DNA from: Asparagopsis taxiformis
Lineage: Eukaryota; Rhodophyta; Florideophyceae; Bonnemaisoniales; Bonnemaisoniaceae
NCBI GenBank assembly: GCA_030407315.1
Contig: JALQPE010002428.1
Span: 1 to 64,000 of the forward strand
DNA length: 64,000 nucleotides
Reading direction: 5' to 3'
How positions within the stretch are numbered: the first letter of the stretch is position 1; every line of letters starts with the position of its first letter. Under the pieces are notes generated by a model that was not told the origin of the DNA, did no database searches, and saw only the letters and a program-made list of their open reading frames with translations. The position numbers were made by a program, and so were the translations under genes. Of this stretch, positions 40,487 through 51,875 are shown in pieces.

Positions 40487-43024
40487 CTAGTTTGACGGCC
40501 CCATCAAATTTTTCACGATGACCTTCCCTTTCCCATCCATCATTCGAGCTGCGTTTTCGAATGCCATAGGTGCTATCAGCAGCACACTGAATATGTCACT
40601 CATGTTCATGGAAAGCAGATAGTTGGTTCCAAATAAACGGTTCTGCCTTCCCATCCTGAACTTCTTCAGAGCGCCCAGAATTTGCAATTCAGCTACCTCT
40701 CGAATTCGTGGGCTGGCAGCTGAAATACAAGCGTTCAGTACATCTTGTGCCAGTCCAGACAATAGATGGTCAGGTGCTATCACTGCGGAACGGTACGGGT
40801 CAAAAATTGCTGGGACAACTGAAACCCCGTTTTCCGTCTTCGGTACTTCTTCCTGCACTGCTTCCAAGGAAGTGCTCAGGACATGAAATGGTAAATCTTC
40901 CCCTTCTTCTGCAGCCAGTCCGAGAGTGCGAAGCTGGGTTTCTGTGGCATCCTTACGTGTCGATGCATTCCGATACTTGCTCCTGGCATGCGTCGATGTT
41001 TGCCCGTTCACTACCGAAGTGTATGCATTCTTCGTGCCACCAGTACTGCTCAGGTCATATTTGCGGAAACTGCAGATGTGGCACGGAGAGTTTGATGTGT
41101 GTCCAAGAACATCCAGGGTATGTGAAACTGCAGGATAGTCTCCAATGCTCCCCACTGGGTCTAGAAATACCACAATATCTTCTCCCTCTGCATTTTTCGT
41201 TGGGAAACCCTCTGTGCTTCCTCGCACTATATCTTGAACGATATATCGCAATACACAATTTGTGGACACTCCCGGAGGTGGCAAACCAATCACTCGAACC
41301 GCTTGGTAGCTTCCCCTTTTCCGAGGCGGTAGATTGAGAGGTAACATATAGCATCCACCAAAACTTCCCTTCCTGCTTGTGAATGGTTCAAAGTCATCCG
41401 TGTAAAGGAGAAATCGGTAAACAAAGTAGTTTCGACCATCCTCCAGCTTTCCCCAACATGGTGCATCTTCTCGCGGAGACGCTGGGTGCCATTGCGACCT
41501 GTGGTCTCCGAAACCATCCGAGAACACCCCTGAAACACGAATTTCTTCATAGTTGGGGCTTCCTAGTCTATCGGGCGGGTTTCTGGCTTCAGCAAAGCTC
41601 GCGCCCGGTGAAAAGCAAAGTAACATGGTGGATGCTTCTCCGACCTGCTCTTTCAAATACCTGTTCACCAATACGACGTGTGGAACAATATCACCCTCTT
41701 CCATTCCAATTGGTAATAGAACGGTTATCACGTCCCCAGCTCGTGTTCCTTTTCCCTTGGCTCCTGCTCCGATTACACATTGCGATATCGCTCGCAGAGC
41801 ATGCTGCCTCTCCCATTCCAATAGATGTGACATTCGCGGCTGCAGATATTTTTCGACATGCACATCATGCTCACCGTCGTGTCGAGCCTCATAGGTAACT
41901 ATGGTCCTAGCATGAAGTTCCCACAACGACGTAACCGCCACTCTTCTCCTCTTCGGTTTCCCACCATCTCTGTCATTCTTCCTGAACCCTTTTGCTCTTT
42001 CGATGACGGCAACCTGACGAGCTCCTGGATGACATCGGATTCGAATTGCTGTTCCATCAGGTACATAAATGTGCTTCAAACCCTTTTTCCCATCGCTGTC
42101 AATGGGAACAACTGCTGTGCGAACGAATGGGTCGCTCAAAACACCCCTCCTGCACTTTGCAATGAACGAATCTTCAATGCTGCACTCTGCGGTTGATTTT
42201 TCTCCTTCCGAGCTTCGATTGTTCGCATCACTGCGGAATGATTCAAAGATTGGTCGAGTCTGGACATCTTTCAGAGCCCATGTGCTTGGGAGTACAATAC
42301 GAACTTTCGCCATTCCTCCACAATTGTCTCTGTCATCTGTTGTTCCACGGGTTCCTACTGCACCTCGATGCTGTGCAGCTCTTGCTCCGCTCTTTCGAAG
42401 GTCTATCGGAAACTCGATGTCACAGCTCTTTGCATAGCAGTGTTTCCTCAAGAATGGTAGTATCTTCTGTCGCATCACAGAGTCCGACGGGACGTGCTCA
42501 CTTGGATCTCTGCGGAAATTCATTCCGAACAGGGTACCTTCATAGTGGGCTCTTGTCATTCTTTGAGTTCCACTCAGCTGAAGAGCCCCATACATCGCAG
42601 GCCATTGTAGTAATGCCTTGAAATCACCACATGCTTCATCCCCAGCATTTCGGTCTATCGGGCCTCCAGTTGAAATGGAATCAGAACCTCGTCCGGTTGC
42701 TTCTTCCGATTCCATTAGCGTGCTCGATGCTACGTAGATGTCACTTCCAGCTTCATCGTTGTTGCTGTACACATCAATACAACCTTCTATTGTGTCACCC
42801 ATAGGGATTGGGGACTCCAATAGGTCATCTGTGGTACACTCACGTCGTAGCTCATTACCTCTCGGGATTTCTTTGTTCATGCAGGCTGCATCACTGCTGC
42901 GGATTTCTCCCTGCAGTTTCCCAGGAAGCTGTTTACTGGGACTGGCCACATTGAGTGAATCGAATCTCGCCTTTGTCCTACGACTTGTGGTTTTCTTTCG
43001 AATAGGAGTCCGTCTCGGAGCCAT
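40487..43024 (-). CDS. N-terminal part of second D/D/E transposase (CACTA/TNP2-like), 845 aa
   Basis: ATG at 43024; the N-terminus MAPRRTPIRKKTTSRRTKAR is a likely nuclear signal. The core has FLLYTDDFEPF...GGCYMLPLNLPPRKR (first Asp, D543/D544) and IGDYPAVSHTLDVLGH followed by SPCHICSF (D629, then C648-x2-C651), the order of the first two catalytic Asp and the zinc-binding pair in CACTA/TNP2-type transposases. The stop at 40487 directly precedes the other-frame ORF carrying the third catalytic region, so these are one gene of about 1270 residues with one frameshift. It differs strongly from the element A transposase, so it probably belongs to the other kit (type 1 palindromes). Confidence 0.72.
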   Translation of the reverse strand: MAPRRTPIRKKTTSRRTKARFDSLNVASPSKQLPGKLQGEIRSSDAACMNKEIPRGNELRRECTTDDLLESPIPMGDTIEGCIDVYSNNDEAGSDIYVASSTLMESEEATGRGSDSISTGGPIDRNAGDEACGDFKALLQWPAMYGALQLSGTQRMTRAHYEGTLFGMNFRRDPSEHVPSDSVMRQKILPFLRKHCYAKSCDIEFPIDLRKSGARAAQHRGAVGTRGTTDDRDNCGGMAKVRIVLPSTWALKDVQTRPIFESFRSDANNRSSEGEKSTAECSIEDSFIAKCRRGVLSDPFVRTAVVPIDSDGKKGLKHIYVPDGTAIRIRCHPGARQVAVIERAKGFRKNDRDGGKPKRRRVAVTSLWELHARTIVTYEARHDGEHDVHVEKYLQPRMSHLLEWERQHALRAISQCVIGAGAKGKGTRAGDVITVLLPIGMEEGDIVPHVVLVNRYLKEQVGEASTMLLCFSPGASFAEARNPPDRLGSPNYEEIRVSGVFSDGFGDHRSQWHPASPREDAPCWGKLEDGRNYFVYRFLLYTDDFEPFTSRKGSFGGCYMLPLNLPPRKRGSYQAVRVIGLPPPGVSTNCVLRYIVQDIVRGSTEGFPTKNAEGEDIVVFLDPVGSIGDYPAVSHTLDVLGHTSNSPCHICSFRKYDLSSTGGTKNAYTSVVNGQTSTHARSKYRNASTRKDATETQLRTLGLAAEEGEDLPFHVLSTSLEAVQEEVPKTENGVSVVPAIFDPYRSAVIAPDHLLSGLAQDVLNACISAASPRIREVAELQILGALKKFRMGRQNRLFGTNYLLSMNMSDIFSVLLIAPMAFENAARMMDGKGKVIVKNLMGPSN

Positions 43025-43984
43025 CTTGATGTTTTTGTTCTTTTCTTCTTCGCTCAGTTTTGTTGCATAGAATACAACTCTAAACTTCTATGACATGACT
43101 ACTATCTCAATACAGTACTACTACTTTTAACCGTTACGAAACCTTTCCAGGCTTTCATTCGATCCAATGAACTGGTTCACCACAATGCTTTGCCCTATGC
43201 TCATTGCTTTATGCACATTGATTGCTATTTCATCCGGACTCAACATCGTTTTGCTATCTTGTATCGCATCCCCTAACCACAAACCCAGCCAAGATGTATC
43301 CATTTCCGGAAAACGGCCGTTTATTTCGCAGTGATGCTCTAGGCACTAATACTGAATCTGATTTTCTCATACACGTACTTCCTACTCGTATACTCTACCA
43401 TTTTCGGCCCTATTTACAAGTTGAAAGCACAATCTCTCGTTGAATCGTACTCGGTGTGATATCTTAAATTAGCATAAATTTATATATTGCAATGCAGATT
43501 CACTGCTCGCTTGCAACATGAAAATTATAAAATTTCTCCCACACTGCTGTTTCCTAGCCGCCCACATCCACGTGGCCCGCTTTGACTGCCTGCCAAGTGT
43601 GCTCAGAGCATGCAATGACGTCATCGATATATACCGTCCAAATCATCACTGGAAGCGCGGACTCCTCGTCCAGGAAAGTGCGCCATTTTTCCTACTCCTC
43701 GCCTCCCCCTTTCCAGTAGGCCCCATATGCTAGTGTTTTTCCTATATTTCTGTAGTGATGACGTCATTATAGACTAGAGAAGGCGGTAGAAGATACAATA
43801 ATTTTGCGCCTGTTCTGCCAGGTCATGTGCTTCAAAGCGTAATTCGCACCCTAGGTATCGTTTTTCTGGGCCTCCCATCGCACCGCTCCGTTTCAAATTC
43901 ATCCCTCTATTGTTAGAGTACACGTCATTTCCGCCCGCAGAGTGCTACTTAAACAACAGATTCTGGAGATCCCTGTTTCCATCT

Positions 43985-44125
43985 TCATATCCGTCGGAAA
44001 CAAAGCAACAACTCCGGCTGTGGAAGCAGTACAGATCATCTATACTGCTTCCAAAGCGTAAGTTGTAGATCATCAATACTGCTTCCAGAGCTGAAGTTGT
44101 TGCTTTGTCTCCGACAGATATGAAC
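43985..44125. repeat. Long hairpin (inverted repeat, ~55-bp arms)
   Basis: ATATCCGTCGGAAACAAAGC... on the left pairs with ...GCTTTGTCTCCGACAGATAT on the right with a few mismatches. A GGAAGCAGTA.AGATCATC segment occurs on each side of the centre. It may be a small foldback element or a structured RNA. Confidence 0.75.
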
Positions 44126-44825
44126 CATGATGGTACGTTTCCACAACTCACGCCACTAACCCAGTTTTCTATTCGTTTTCTCTTTCTCAGGTTTCCAGTC
44201 GGTGAGTGTTCCACTTCTACTTTCATTTATCTTTCTCTCTTACCACTTCTCCACTACTTTTCTTTTCTGCCTGTGAGTACATATCTCAATTTGGGATGCA
44301 ATGGTATTTGTTAAGGTACGTTAGTCTCCTAATCACCATCAATTTCCCTCTCCAATTCAACGTCACTAACTTGTTTCCTTTCTCTACATCATTTTTTCTT
44401 CTTCTCTTCATTTCCTAGCTTCTTCATGCAGCTCAATCAGTTGATAGATTTCTAGACTTTTCTAGTAGTTTTAGTTTTACTCGTCGGAATAGTGTTAGTT
44501 GTAGTAGCATTTTTAACATAGGGATTGTTTATTCGCAATGTAGCCTGCGCAAATAAACAAATCCAGAGTGAAGCTTCCCATATCGCACCCTCTTAGATTG
44601 CTACCTATCCTACCGCGTATACCTCTCGCTAGCTCATAGTCACTACGAAATAAAAATTCCTAGCCGTACTATTCTGTCCATTCCCATATGAATACCGTCC
44701 ATGCCCCATCCTCATAGCGCTAGAACTGCCTTCCTCTACCCCAGAAAGATGCCCACGACAGCGTGACGCTCCATCTCATCCACCACTCCCAGACACCGAA
44801 TTTTACTATATCAGGACACTACTTT

Positions 44826-45100
44826 TACTGTCTCCAGGTGCTGCCCAGGGCAGCACGAAATACTGTCTCCAGGTGCTGCCCAGGGCAGCACGAAATACTG
44901 TCTCCAGGTGCTGCCCAGGGCAGCACGAAATACTGTCTCCAGGTGCTGCCCAGGGCAGCACGAAATACTGTCTACAGGTACTGCCTAGGACAGTGAAAAT
45001 CACTGTCTCCAGGTACTGCCCAGGACAATGAAAATCACTGTCTCCAGGTACTGCCCAGGACAGTGAAAATCACTGTCTCCAGGTACTGCCCAGGACAGTG
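44826..45100. repeat. Tandem ~35-bp repeats (ACTGTCTCCAGGT)
   Basis: About eight contiguous units, each with ACTGTCTCCAGGT, a G/A-variable CTGCCCAGG, and CAGCACGAAAT or CAGTGAAAATC. The first four units are one variant and the later ones another; degenerate units run on to about 45320 (TACTGTCTGCAGACAGT). Each unit contains short inverted ACTGTC/GACAGT words. Confidence 0.92.
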
Positions 45101-46121
45101 CACCGTGTTGGTTCCATCTATTGTCCCAGGCAGCGTATTTCACTATCCGGCCATGCTGCCTTGGCCAATACAAAACACTATCCGCCAACACTGCCCAGTA
45201 CAGTAAATTACATCATATCCAACTATTGAATAAATCATTAATTTTTACTGTCTCCATTCACTGCCTCAGACAGTACTGTGAGACAGTGTTTTTTACTGTC
45301 TGCAGACAGTGTTCCGTACTGTCTGCCAGACAGTGCAAATTGTAGTATACGTGGCAATTCCGAAATTGCAAATATTTACGTTTTCCGCGGAATTCGAATT
45401 TCGGCGGATACGACCGGCGACAGCAATGCACGAACATTGCTGGCGCATGCGCGCGCGCAACCGGCACACGTGTGCAACGAACGTATTGGCAACGGCCAAC
45501 GGACCAACGGGTCCCTACGTGTGACCCACAAGGTCCTTTCCCATTCGGGGACGTTACGAGCAGTGTTTACACTGTAAAGCGATGCCATCGTGGCCATATA
45601 GGTATTGGCATCGTGCCGGGAGGGAAAGGGGACAAGACAACGATCGAGCAACGGCTCTAGTCTACGACTGACTTCTACGTTTACGTTTACGTTTTGCCTA
45701 GCGAGGCTTCGTCTCCGTCGAGCTGCGTACTCCCTACCCATCGCCGCACGTAAGGCTGATTGCGTGTAGTGCCTCCGGGCTTGGTTGAGAGCGCCTCCGG
45801 TGACGTACCACCTCGTTTGCTAACGTAATCCTCGCGTGGATTGTTGCGTCGTGACGCTCGTGTCTACTCGCTAACCTATCTCTACCGTCCTACCTAACAT
45901 ACAGTCAAAACACCAGCGGGTGGACTGCTCGTTTCGTTTCGTTTCGTAAGGACAGCATGTCCACTGGCTCGTACCAGCTACTTCTAGAACTAACGTGGTT
46001 CCACACTGGTCTTCCGACCTAGAAGTTGCTACGAGCATAACGACAACCAACGAGGTTGAGCTCTTTTACGTTAACGAAAAGCTACGTGCTACGCTACAGA
46101 CGACGGTCTATGAATTACGCT

Positions 46122-47230
46122 ATGTCGAATTCCAGCGCGTCGCCCAGGCAACCGTTGCCAACGTCAGCGGACGCCGAAGCCGACGTGGCCTTGTCAGCAG
46201 AAGCGATCTTCGCGACTGATCGATCTATCCCGCCGGATATCGAGGCGATCGGCCAGCTACCACGTACGGTAAGCCCGTTTGAGTCCGTGAGTATGGACCC
46301 CGCAACGCGCGGTCAGCTCAACGAAGGGAACGTGACTCCCACGGCACTACGTGTAGTGTACGAAGACCTTCGAGGTCACATCGAAAGGGCGAGCGACGCG
46401 GCCGTCGACGAAGCCGTAAGGCAGAGACTCGGAGTCTCGGAGCGCGAAGCTCGTGGGTTACGTGAACGCTCAGCGACCCTCGAACGGGAAAACGAAGATT
46501 TACGAAACCGCCTCTCCGCCGTGGAGGGAAGACTCGACTCGTTTGTCGTAGTATTCAACGAAATCGTCGCCGGACGTTCCGCTCCGCCGAGCGGAAGCGA
46601 TCCGAATTACGAAGGCTCGCGCGCCTATAACTCGCAATCCTCCCCGGCCGTTCCGGGAGGATACCCACCAACACCCGGTCCGACGACCCCGACAACGTAC
46701 GGAAGGGGGGCGACAGTGCAACGAGCCATCGCCCACCCCGACGAGACGCCACGAAGGCAATTACGTTTTAACGATACGCCAGACCACGCGCGGTCGGCGG
46801 ACGCAGCACGTGCTGCGCAATTCGATACGAGAGCTCCCCCGCCACGTGAGACGTACATTCCGTGGCTGGGTACGTTCGGCACGACGGACACGCGAGTCCA
46901 CGAAAACGAACGTGCCGACGCGGTACGCTTACCAGGGAACGCCCTCGGACCCGTTTGCCACGCGTTGGCAGAGCACACGACAATGCTCGACGCATTTGCG
47001 AACGTGGTGTCGTACCGCATGTACCGACTTAACGATGTACGTGAACATCTCTACGTGAACGAGAGTCAAAGCGTACATAAGCTCAAACGTGAGCTGGAGG
47101 GACTTTTCCCTACGTTGAAGCCGTTCTCCGGCCGGAATCCGATTACGTTACTCGGATTCCTCGCCCAAATACGTGATGGGTTCAGCACACTCGGAGTGTG
47201 CGAGGGAGTGGCAGTACGTGCGCTGCACTT
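46122..47230 (+). pseudogene. gag: Ty3 gag, 5' part, interrupted by element B
   Basis: ATG at 46122 (MSNSSASPRQPLPTSADAEA) is the likely start. A coiled-coil stretch follows (VSEREARGLRERSATLERENE), then a Pro/Gly-rich segment and the start of the capsid-like domain (LKRELEGLFPTLKPFSGRNP, then ITLLGFLAQIRDGFSTLGV). The frame runs into element B at ...VRALHF and resumes after it with FLDGDARRFYDS at 59661, so the join is clean. Confidence 0.85.
47177..47230. repeat. Left copy of 54-bp direct duplication flanking element B
   Basis: The 54 bases from TGGGTTCAGCACACTCGGAG to GTGCGCTGCACTT are present in identical form at 59610-59663, immediately outside the two ends of element B. The duplicated sequence is part of gag, and one copy is enough to restore the gag frame. 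Confidence 0.95.
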
Positions 47231-48153
47231 CGTCTGTGTTCTCGGAAATGGACGCGGACGTCCACAACCTCTAGTACACCTAGTATTACTAGGCGGACGT
47301 CCATGTTCTCCAGTATTTTTGGATGTCCGCCTAGATCCGGACGTCCATGCGGTCTAGTACGTCTAGTATTACTAGGACGACATTCATTGTTTCTAGTACC
47401 ACGGATGTCCCCCTCGGGATGGACTTCCGCCATGTCTATGTCAACCTAGGACGGGCGCCGGTTCAGAAATTCAAAAATTTCGACCCCAGAAATTTCTGCC
47501 GCCTTGCTCGACATGGATGTCCGCATCCATCACGGCGACCACTCTATTTTTCCTTGTCGGTCGACTCCAATTTTGTCTTTAATTTTTTCATCCTCTCGCT
47601 CACACCCCCTTCCATTTGGTGCTCACCTCCCCCGTACTGTACCTCAAACACCCCCAATACCACTCTAGAACGCATTTTCAGCTACCTATCCCCGCTTCCA
47701 CGGTGCACACCTCCATTCCATACCTACTTTTCTGCTCTACCGTACAGATTTCTTATAACCAGTCCTCATACTACCTCAGAATAGGGAAAAACATCCCCTA
47801 TCCCCTCGACCATGCTCTCCCCCATCACCTTTGCAACGTATTGTTCTTCAATACCCTCTCTCCTCTACCTTCAACCCCTCTCCTTCGCCCTCTCCACAAA
47901 CTTCCCCTGCAGCTTACTCTTCGACCTGCTCCACCCCTCCCTCCCTCACCTGCTCCATGCCCCCACGCCATCCGCATCTTCGATACCGTATACACCACCA
48001 CCACCACCACCGGCCCACGCTCCCGCTCCCCCGCCGTCTCCCCAGAAACCTCCCCGCTCTGAAACACATATCAACCCCCCACTTCGCACCCATCCTCCCA
48101 CTCCCCTCCCTCCCCAAATACAATAACCCTCTTCTTCCCCATCACATCCCCAC

Positions 48154-48543
48154 TCACCACAGCCAGAACAGACGCCACCCCCCTTCCCACCTCTTTCTCC
48201 TCACTTTCCTAAAACCCCCTCCTCTCGGGGCCTTCAACCGCACCCTCCTACGGTCCCACCTAAACACCTCCTCCGCCCTCACTACCCCAACACCCCGCAG
48301 CGTCTCCCCAATCCCCATAATATGCTTGTCGGCACTCCTCTCCGAATCACACTCCAATCTAAACCCGCACTCCGTACATTTCCACTTCCCCCTGTACCAT
48401 CCCATCCCAAGATTCCATCCACCCCCACAGAACACATCCTCATACCACAGAAGAATTTTCTTCCTCTCATACCTCATCCTTAAAACCTCCATCTCTTCCA
48501 TGTAAATTTCGATGTTAATATTTTCTCCACTATGCAAACTCAT
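48154..48543 (-). CDS. Small zinc-finger-like protein of element B, 129 aa
   Basis: Starts at the ATG at 48543 (MSLHSGENINIEIYMEEMEV). Contains WKCTECGFRLECDSERSADK followed by HIMGIGETLRG, a Cys-x2-Cys...Cys...His pattern, and a basic C-terminal half (RWDRRRVRLKAPRGG). It is the intact counterpart of the frameshifted ORF at 6821-7155. Being the only clearly conserved frame in element B, it may bind DNA or RNA of the element; this is a guess. Conservation could also reflect simple DNA-level similarity of the ends. Confidence 0.45.
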   Translation of the reverse strand: MSLHSGENINIEIYMEEMEVLRMRYERKKILLWYEDVFCGGGWNLGMGWYRGKWKCTECGFRLECDSERSADKHIMGIGETLRGVGVVRAEEVFRWDRRRVRLKAPRGGGFRKVRRKRWEGGWRLFWLW

Positions 48544-48819
48544 ACATGTATGAGCGTATGCCTTTCCGCTTCGTCAACCCTGAATATTTGTATTCATGTA
48601 TTCATAAAATGGAGCCACCCACATCCCTATCCCGTTCTGCAAGCTTTACAAACCACCAGACGCATACTCCACAACTATACAACAAACACTACTCGCTATT
48701 TCAGACGACGCGGTACACAAGTAGCGTAGTCTCAACCTTCCGTGACGCCTTCCCTGATGCGTACAAGTGCGAAACACGTCTAGACGTATATCACAAGTGA
48801 GCGCGGGAATTTTCGGCAC

Positions 48820-51800
48820 AGGAGATGCTGGGCCACCAAATTGATTTTTCGGAAATTTTAGAATTTCTGGGCTGGCCAGCAATGCAATCGAGCTGGACAT
48901 CCACCGGACGTCCATTTCAGGTTGATCGTGAGAGAGTAGGGCGGGACCATGATGAAACAAGGACCAAGACCTGTCCCTGACGTGTTGAGCCTGAAATCGA
49001 CCCTTCGTAAGACGCGATTTTGGCTTACAGTTGGTGCTTACAGAAGCCAGTGATGACCCCGGTCGGGGCGGCAGCCGGTTCCTGGGGCCGTTGTGGCCAA
49101 ATTAGACACCTTGATTTGAATTGAAATTTGGGCTATTCTCAAAAACATGCACATGTGAACATGTTTTTGAGATGGGGGTCTGCCGTACGGCACAATCGAC
49201 CCGCCCAAATCGATGATTTTTCACAATTTTTTTCTGCCCGAAATTTTAGAATTTCTGGGCTCGCCAGCAATGCAATTGAGCCGGACATCCACCGGACGTC
49301 CATTTCAGGTTGGTCGTGTGCTGCCCACATCCATGCATTGCAGCAACTAAGCAGGCGGGCTCACTACTCATACAAAGTGCACGGAATATGAGTAACGTGA
49401 TGTGTGAGTGTTGTTTGTCGTGAGGATGTAAGGTGGGACCATGATGAAACAGGGAAAAAGATGTCTCCCTAGCATAACTTGGGCTTGAAGCCTGGAATCG
49501 ACCCTTCGTAAGACGCGATTTTGGCTTACAGTTAGTGCTTACCGAAGCCAGTGACGGCCCCGGTCGGGGCGGCAGCCGGTTCCTGGGGCCGTTGTGGCCA
49601 AATTAGACACCTTGATTTGAATTGAAATTTGGGCTATTCTCAAAAACATGCACATGTGAACATGTTTTTGAGATGGGGGTCTGCCGTACGGCACAATCGA
49701 CCCGCCCAAATCGATGATTTTTCACAATTTTTTTCTGCCCGAAATTTTAGAATTTCTGGGCTCGCCAGCAATGCAATTGAGCCGGACATCCACCGGACGT
49801 CCATTTCAGGTTGGTCGTGTGCTGCCCACATCCATGCATTGCAGCAACTAAGCAGGCGGGCTCACTACTCATACAAAGTGCACGGAATATGAGTAACGTG
49901 ATGTGTGAGTGTTGTTTGTCGTGAGGATGTAAGGTGGGACCATGATGAAACAGGGAAAAAGATGTCTCCCTAGCATAACTTGGGCTTGAAGCCTGGAATC
50001 GACCCTTCGTAAGACGCGATTTTGGCTTACAGTTAGTGCTTACCGAAGCCAGTGACGGCCCCGGTCGGGGCGGCAGCCGGTTCCTGGGGCCGTTGTGGCC
50101 AAATTAGACACCTTGATTTGAATTGAAATTTGGGCTATTCTCAAAAACATGCACATGTGAACATGTTTTTGAGATGGGGGTCTGCCGTACGGCACAATCG
50201 ACCGCCCAAATCGATGATTTTTCACAATTTTTTTCTGCCCGAAATTTTAGAATTTCTGGGCTCGCCAGCAATGCAATTGAGCCGGACATCCACCAGACGT
50301 CCATTCTGGGTTGTTCGTATGCTGCTCACATCTACGCATTACAGCAACCACGCAGGCGGGCCCACTGCTCATACGAAGTGCACGTAGCATGTGCAGCATG
50401 ATGGATGAGCAGTGTTTGTCGTGAGAAAGTGGGGTGGGAGCATGTCGAAACAAGGACCAAAACTTCGCCCTGGCGTATTGAGCCTGAGCCTGGAATCGAC
50501 CCTTCGTGAGATGTGGCTTTGCTTACAGTTGGTGCTTACAGAAGCCAGTGACGGCCCCGGCGGGGCAGCAGCCGGTTCCTGGGGCCGTTGTGGCCAAATT
50601 AGACACCTTGATTTGAATTGAAATTTGGGCTATTCTCAAAAACATGCACATGTGAACATGTTTTTGAGATGGGGGTGTGCCGTACGGCACTTTCGACCGC
50701 CCAAATCGATATAATTTTGCAATTTTTTTCTGACTGAAATTTTAGAATTTCTGGGCTCGCCAGCAATGCAATTGAGCTGGACATTCACCGGACGTCCATT
50801 TCAGGTTGGTCGAGTATTGCACATGGATACAGTTTTGCAGCTATTTCTCAGCCCAACATTTTAGGATTTCAGGGCTGACCAGCAATGTAACCGAGCCGGA
50901 CTTCTACTGGACGTCCATTTCAAGTTAGGCTAGTGCTGCACATTTGCTCGCATCGCAGCAACTAAGCAAGTGTTGACAGCACCGAGATGCCATGCAGACA
51001 AGGGAGAATCGGCTGCAAACGGCTTCCCTGGTCGGCGGCTGGATGTCTGGATGTGAATGGCTGCAAGCATGGAAATCTTGCTACCGCACAGCGCATACAC
51101 ACTGCAGCAGCACATCACTGACGCATGCGAAAGTTGGGTGCTGCAGTGCGTGGTTGTTTGTGTGTTTGTGTGTTTGTGTCTTTGTGTCTTTGTGTCTTTG
51201 TGTCTTTGTGTGTGTATGACGAACCTTGTGGTATCCCTAGGCGTGCACTGGTACAAAAAGTTTGGACTGCCCCATCGGTCGTACTTTGGCGCATTTACAT
51301 GCATCGGAGAACGACCAAGGAGGTAGAGCAGCAATCGCTGTTGGCTGAGCGTCCAAACTGGAGGGCTTGGGGCAATGGTTCTATAGCAGTCATTTATAGG
51401 ACGCCCACCGTTGATGACTGAGATCCACGGTGGGTTTAGTATTCATGGTGTTGTCCTGCATTGGCGGACGTCGAAGACGAGTACTTCCAGTGAGCGTCCA
51501 AGGTGAACAGCTCAGCAGAGGATTATGATGTGGATGTGAAGGCATGGATGAGGCCAGCAGGAACGTTTCTGCAAGATGGGCGTGAGTGGGTAAGTGAGCG
51601 GGGAGGGGCCGCTCGGGGCGCTTGGTAGCTTCTGGGGCCGTTGTGGCCAAATTAGAATCAAGCCTATGTCCGGCGGACGTCCTGAATTGCTTTATTTTTT
51701 GGGCTATTCTCAAAAACATGCACATGTGAACATGTTTTTGAGATGGGGGTGTGCCGTACGGCACTTTCGACCGCCCAAATCGATGTATTTTTGCATTTTT

Positions 51801-51875
51801 TTTCTGACTGAAATTTTAGAATTTCTGGGCTCGCCAGCAATGCAATTGCGCTGGTCATTCACCGGACGTCCATTT
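48820..51875. repeat. Left arm of large inverted repeat in element B, with 501-bp tandem units
   Basis: Contains about five type 2 palindrome units (hairpins near 49139, 49640, 50141, 50637, 51712). Two units, from about 49017 and 49518, are identical 501-bp direct repeats. The arm pairs with 54495-56525 in reverse orientation and is longer because of the extra units. A (TGTGTTTG/CTTTGTGT) microsatellite lies at about 51153-51220, longer here than in the other arm. Confidence 0.9.

Larger units (their letters stand above)
43025..45340. other. Non-coding region between transposase and Ty3 element
   Basis: No supported gene. It holds a long hairpin (43985-44125) and a tandem-repeat tract (44826-45320). 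The rest is AT-rich with only short open frames. Confidence 0.55.

Noticed and set aside
45342..45960. Exact 5' LTR boundaries and primer-binding site of the Ty3 element
   Set aside because: The 3' LTR is outside the window, so no pairwise check is possible. A TGG-starting segment near 45972 was considered but matches no tRNA end I can verify.
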